Of a DNA stretch of 11,187 nt, positions 8,962-11,187 are shown piece after piece. A program made the position numbers and the translations under genes. The DNA lies in assembly GCA_002353225.1 (NCBI GenBank), contig DEJF01000061.1, positions 56,780-67,966 on the forward strand, written 5' to 3'. The stretch is from Prevotella sp. UBA2755 (GTDB lineage Bacteria > Bacteroidota > Bacteroidia > Bacteroidales > Bacteroidaceae). How positions within the stretch are numbered: position 1 is the first letter of the stretch; each line of letters opens with the position of its first letter. The notes beneath the pieces were generated by a model. It did no database searches. It was not told the DNA's origin and worked only from the letters and a program-made list of their open reading frames with translations.

Positions 8962-9050
8962 GTTGTTACCGTTGCCGCCTTGCAAGACTATTTGATAATC
9001 AGGCGATTACAGGTGACAAGGACGAAAAATCGTTGTCACTCGTTGCCGCT
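8962..9050 (+). repeat. Four GTTG-type nonamers in two pairs
   Basis: GTTGTTACC (8962-8970) and GTTGCCGCC (8971-8979) are adjacent; a second pair, GTTGTCACT (9032-9040) and GTTGCCGCT (9042-9050), lies 70 bp further on. Both pairs follow an A- or T-rich run (T8 at 8953-8960; A5 at 9025-9029), so the arrangement looks like a degenerate duplication. No open frame of protein-like composition covers it. It may belong to a dispersed intergenic repeat family, which cannot be tested from one window. Confidence 0.45.
9013..9039 (+). other. Bulged hairpin in the long intergenic region
   Basis: GTGACAA (9013-9019) pairs with TTGTCAC (9033-9039), and CGA (9023-9025) with TCG (9030-9032), leaving a 3-nt bulge (9020-9022) and an AAAA loop. 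That is ten pairs in 27 nt. No T-run follows, so it is not an intrinsic terminator. It could be an RNA structure or a by-product of the GTTG-type repeats. Confidence 0.35.
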
Positions 9051-9144
9051 AATTGCTGTTTTTGCCCCTAAAATGAGGTAAAAACCGTGTGATAACCAGA
9101 CTTCTCTTTGTCTATTGGGAGTGAGGGGTTATCCCGATCGATTA

Positions 9145-9276
9145 TTCCAGGCATTGGAATCAACCATTCCATGCATGGGGATGTTTTATCGGAAACAAGG
9201 GGATTTCATATTCCACCCTATGGAACAAGTTCTTCCATGCCATGGAACAAAGTGTTCCACCCCATGGAACAAACAG
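9145..9276. repeat. Six 22-bp units with dyad centres in exact register
   Basis: The unit is TTCCA-N5-TGGAA plus a 7-bp linker, often CAA-rich. Units start at 9145, 9167, 9189, 9211, 9233 and 9255, exactly 22 bp apart. Units 1, 4, 5 and 6 have perfect 5-bp arms (TTCCA/TGGAA) with inner bases GGCAT, CCCTA, TGCCA and CCCCA, although in unit 1 the shared AT shifts the inner reading slightly. Unit 2 keeps the left arm but has GGGGA on the right; unit 3 is strongly diverged. Two helical turns per unit would place all sites on one face of the DNA. Because 22 is not a multiple of three, the repeat is not a protein repeat. It lies 93-225 bp upstream of the mannanase -33 element. Confidence 0.8.
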
Positions 9277-9292
9277 GAAGGTGCCGACTGCT

Positions 9293-9304
9293 GTCTTCGA
9301 AGAC
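9293..9304. promoter_or_regulatory. 12-bp perfect palindrome, possible operator
   Basis: GTCTTCGAAGAC is a perfect dyad, extended by a T/G wobble and a further C-G pair on the outside (9291-9306). It lies 65 bp upstream of the mannanase -33 element and just after the 22-bp array. It suits binding of a dimeric regulator, but only the symmetry is seen. Confidence 0.4.
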
Positions 9305-9368
9305 GGTGTCTCAACTCTCTAAAAAACTGGTAGGATTCCCAACGTGTCTCACCTTTTTCGTTGAATAA

Positions 9369-9400
9369 TTTGGTGATTACGAAATAATTAGTTATTTTTG
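9369..9400 (+). promoter_or_regulatory. Bacteroidota-type promoter of the GH5_7 gene
   Basis: TTTG at 9369-9372 and TATTTTTG at 9393-9400 (TAnnTTTG) are separated by 20 bp, the same geometry and the same -7 octamer as the susC-like promoter. Transcription would start near 9407, leaving a leader of about 27 nt. This rules out the in-frame TTG at 9398 as start codon, since it lies inside the -7 box. Confidence 0.75.
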
Positions 9401-9433
9401 CTTGCTAAAAAGAAACGTCAAACCAATACTAAC

Positions 9434-10726
9434 ATGAGAAAACTATTACTGCTAACAATGGCAGCGGCGATGATCATCGCCTGCCAGAAGAAACAAGAGA
9501 CGACTATGGACTATGTGAAAGTAGAGGACGGACACTTTACACGTGGTGGTAAACCTTATTATTATGTAGGTACCAATTTCTGGTATGGTGCCATCCTTGG
9601 TTCTGAGGGACAGGGAGGCGACCGTGCACGACTGGGTCGTGAACTGGACGAGATGAAGCGGATGGGTATTGATAACCTGCGCATCCTTGTGGGCTCAGAT
9701 GGTGAGCGGGGTGTGAAGACCAAGGTGGAGCCTACGCTGCAAGTGTCACCTGGCGTGTATAATGATACTATTTTGGCAGGTCTGGACTACCTGTTGATGG
9801 AGATGGGTAAGCGTGACATGGTTGCCGTACTCTACCTGAATAACTCCTGGGAATGGAGTGGGGGCTATGGTTTCTACCTGGAGCATGCGGGTGCCGGCAA
9901 ACAGCCACGTCCTGACGAGGCTGGCTATCCCGCTTTCATGGCTGCGATGGCTAAATATGCCACCAACGAGAAGGCTCACCAGTTATTCTATGACTACGTG
10001 CGTTTCATCATCGGACGTACCAATCGTTATACGGGCTTGAAGTATACCGATGACCCTGCCATCATGTCATGGCAGATAGGTAATGAACCGCGTGCCTTCT
10101 CCAAAGAGGCACTGCCAGCCTTTGAGAAATGGCTTGCCGAGGCTTCCGCACTGATCCGCTCGTTGGACAAGAACCACCTGATCTCCGTAGGTAGCGAGGG
10201 CTCATGGGGCTGTGAGAACGACCTGAGTTCATGGTCACGCATCTGTGCCGACAAGAATATCGACTATTGTAACGTTCATCTGTGGCCCTACAACTGGGGA
10301 TGGGCTAAGCCCGACTCCCTCATCGAGCATCTGCCCATAGCCTGTGAGAACACGAAGAAATATATCGACGAGCATCTTGCCGTCTGTGACAGTTTGAACA
10401 AACCCCTCGTCATGGAGGAGTTCGGTTATCCTCGTGATGGCTTTAAGTTTGCCATCGGTACTCCCACCCAAGGACGTGACGGATATTATAAATATGTGTT
10501 CTCACTCGTTGCCGACAATGCGGAGAGTGGTGGTAAGTTCGCAGGCTGTAACTTCTGGGGCTGGGGCGGTTTCGCCGTGCCGAAACATGAGCAGTGGCAG
10601 GTGGGCGACCCCTATACCAACGACCCGGCGCAGGAGGCTCAGGGTCTGAACTCCGTCTTCGCCTCTGACACGACGACTCTCGATGTCATTCGCACGCAAG
10701 TAGACAGAATGAGTCGTGTGAATTAG
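9434..10726 (+). CDS. GH5_7-type endo-beta-1,4-mannanase lipoprotein
   Basis: 430 residues from the ATG at 9434. A short signal peptide ends in IIAC with Cys17 as lipidation site; QKKQE follows, which is not an acidic surface-export signal, so it may face the periplasm. The catalytic domain fills the rest: VGTNFWYGAIL, MGIDNLRILVGSDGE, LYLNNSWEWSGGYGFYLEHAG, SWQIGNEPRAF, NVHLWPYNWGW, MEEFGYPRDG and CNFWGWGGFAVP are all typical of GH5 subfamily 7 mannanases. Glu218 (in GNEP) is the expected acid/base and Glu329 (in EEFG) the nucleophile. It would hydrolyse beta-1,4-mannosidic bonds in mannan, galactomannan or glucomannan. It has its own promoter and is cut off from the upstream operon by a terminator and 568 bp of non-coding DNA. 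If it is periplasmic it would shorten imported chains. Confidence 0.92.
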   Translation: MRKLLLLTMAAAMIIACQKKQETTMDYVKVEDGHFTRGGKPYYYVGTNFWYGAILGSEGQGGDRARLGRELDEMKRMGIDNLRILVGSDGERGVKTKVEPTLQVSPGVYNDTILAGLDYLLMEMGKRDMVAVLYLNNSWEWSGGYGFYLEHAGAGKQPRPDEAGYPAFMAAMAKYATNEKAHQLFYDYVRFIIGRTNRYTGLKYTDDPAIMSWQIGNEPRAFSKEALPAFEKWLAEASALIRSLDKNHLISVGSEGSWGCENDLSSWSRICADKNIDYCNVHLWPYNWGWAKPDSLIEHLPIACENTKKYIDEHLAVCDSLNKPLVMEEFGYPRDGFKFAIGTPTQGRDGYYKYVFSLVADNAESGGKFAGCNFWGWGGFAVPKHEQWQVGDPYTNDPAQEAQGLNSVFASDTTTLDVIRTQVDRMSRVN

Positions 10727-10746
10727 CAAATATGTTAAATTGTATG

Positions 10747-10797
10747 TGATAAAGGCATTAAAGTATCATTGTTTTCGCAAAAATAGTGTTAACTTTG
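10747..10797 (+). promoter_or_regulatory. Promoter region of the esterase gene with dyad and TGATACTTT-like site
   Basis: TAACTTTG at 10790-10797 matches TAnnTTTG, with a start expected near 10804 and a leader of about 30 nt. No good TTTG lies at -33; the nearest is TTG at 10769-10771. TGATA (10747-10751) and TATCA (10764-10768) form a short dyad over that region, and AAAGTATCA (10760-10768) is the exact reverse complement of the repeated 9-mer before the susC-like gene. A weak -33 box overlapped by such a site would suit activator-dependent transcription, which is inference. No terminator is visible after the mannanase gene, so read-through is also possible. Confidence 0.55.
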
Positions 10798-10834
10798 CAA
10801 CCGATATTATTACAGACTTAAACATTAAAAGAAA

Positions 10835-11187
10835 ATGAGACGAATAGAAACCGTTTTGTTATTGTTGTTGTTCGCATGTGTGTTACCCATGCAGGCACAG
10901 ATTAAAGGTAGCGAGATACAGGTGAATGTCGTGCCCGACCATCAGGACTGGAACTATCAGGTAGGTGAGACGGCAACCTTCAAGATTAGTGTGACACGCT
11001 CCGCAACACTGATTGACAACGTGACCGTCGACTATGAGGCTGGTCCGGAGATGTATCAGGACGTGAAGAAGAAAGGCGTGGTGCTTAAAGACGGAACACT
11101 GACACTGAAGGGAAAGATGACGAAACCGGGTTTCTATCGTGTCGATGTCAAAGCATACGTGGGTGGCAAGGAGTACAAAGGTGCCTG
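10835..11187 (+). CDS. Secreted CE7-like acetyl esterase (3' end outside window)
   Basis: The first 117 codons of a secreted protein, open to the window edge. The signal peptide ends with MQA before QIKGSE (cleavage after residue 21), with no lipobox at the cut site. What follows is a beta-rich, immunoglobulin-like domain: VNVVPDHQDWNYQVGE, then a pattern of strands including VTVDYEAGPEMYQDVKKKG, LKDGTLTLKGKM and KPGFYRVDVKAYV. This N-terminal module is characteristic of Bacteroidota acetylxylan esterase/cephalosporin-C deacetylase-type proteins of family CE7, where the alpha/beta-hydrolase domain comes later. No catalytic residue lies in the visible part, so the family call rests on the N-terminal domain and the PUL context. 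It would remove acetyl groups from oligosaccharides, probably in the periplasm. Confidence 0.68.
   Translation, partial: MRRIETVLLLLLFACVLPMQAQIKGSEIQVNVVPDHQDWNYQVGETATFKISVTRSATLIDNVTVDYEAGPEMYQDVKKKGVVLKDGTLTLKGKMTKPGFYRVDVKAYVGGKEYKGA

Noticed and set aside
8887..9081. Short open frame after the GH5 gene
   Set aside because: It runs through the terminator hairpin, the CG run and the T-tract and has no protein-like composition.
9145..9276. CRISPR array
   Set aside because: The units abut at a 22-bp period with only 7-bp linkers and each unit is itself a dyad; there are no spacers of usual length and no cas genes.
9108..9368. Small protein-coding genes across the 22-bp array (two overlapping frames)
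   Set aside because: The open frames come from translating the repeats, and a 22-bp period shifts frame with every unit. They give Pro/Met/Trp-rich peptides without signal peptide or domain, and there is no promoter placed for them.
9398..9433. Upstream TTG start for the mannanase
   Set aside because: The TTG lies inside the predicted -7 box, and the extra residues (Lys-rich) would disturb the lipoprotein signal peptide that begins at 9434.

Overview
The window is a piece of a Bacteroidota chromosome, most likely Prevotella or a close relative. The evidence is a SusC/SusD pair, lipoproteins with Cys-Ser-Asp-Ser-Asp export signals, Bacteroidota promoters (TTTG near -33 and TAnnTTTG near -7), no Shine-Dalgarno sequences, a BACON domain and moderate GC. 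Everything recognised is on the plus strand. The genus is an inference from style and not from a marker gene.

Layout. 2-448 is the 3' end of a BadF/BadG-type sugar kinase (N-acetylglucosamine kinase-like), probably not part of the glycan locus. 449-630 is a promoter region with two TGATACTTT elements 21 bp apart, then a good -33/-7 pair. 631-8865 is a tight four-gene operon with gaps of 14, 21 and 28 bp: SusC-like TonB-dependent transporter, SusD-like lipoprotein, surface glycan-binding lipoprotein with IPT/TIG repeats, and a BACON-GH5 endo-beta-glucanase lipoprotein. A strong intrinsic terminator follows at 8894-8929. The 568 bp of 8866-9433 are non-coding and rich in repeats: an alternating CG run, GTTG-type nonamers, six 22-bp units whose dyad centres fall in exact register, a 12-bp perfect palindrome, and a promoter. 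9434-10726 encodes a GH5_7-type beta-mannanase lipoprotein. 10727-10834 holds another promoter, and 10835-11187 is the 5' part of a secreted esterase resembling family CE7.

How it fits together. This is a polysaccharide utilisation locus (PUL). The surface GH5 and the mannanase would cut a beta-1,4-linked backbone, the SusD-like and IPT/TIG proteins would hold the glycan at the cell surface, SusC would import oligosaccharides with TonB energy, and the esterase would remove acetyl groups. A BACON-GH5 enzyme, a GH5_7 enzyme and a CE7-like esterase together fit acetylated (galacto)glucomannan best. The BACON-GH5 and SGBP-B-like part alone would also fit xyloglucan or mixed-linkage glucan. No regulator is present in the window.

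The genes are of known types. The least explained part is the 8866-9433 gap, above all the 22-bp phased dyad array.
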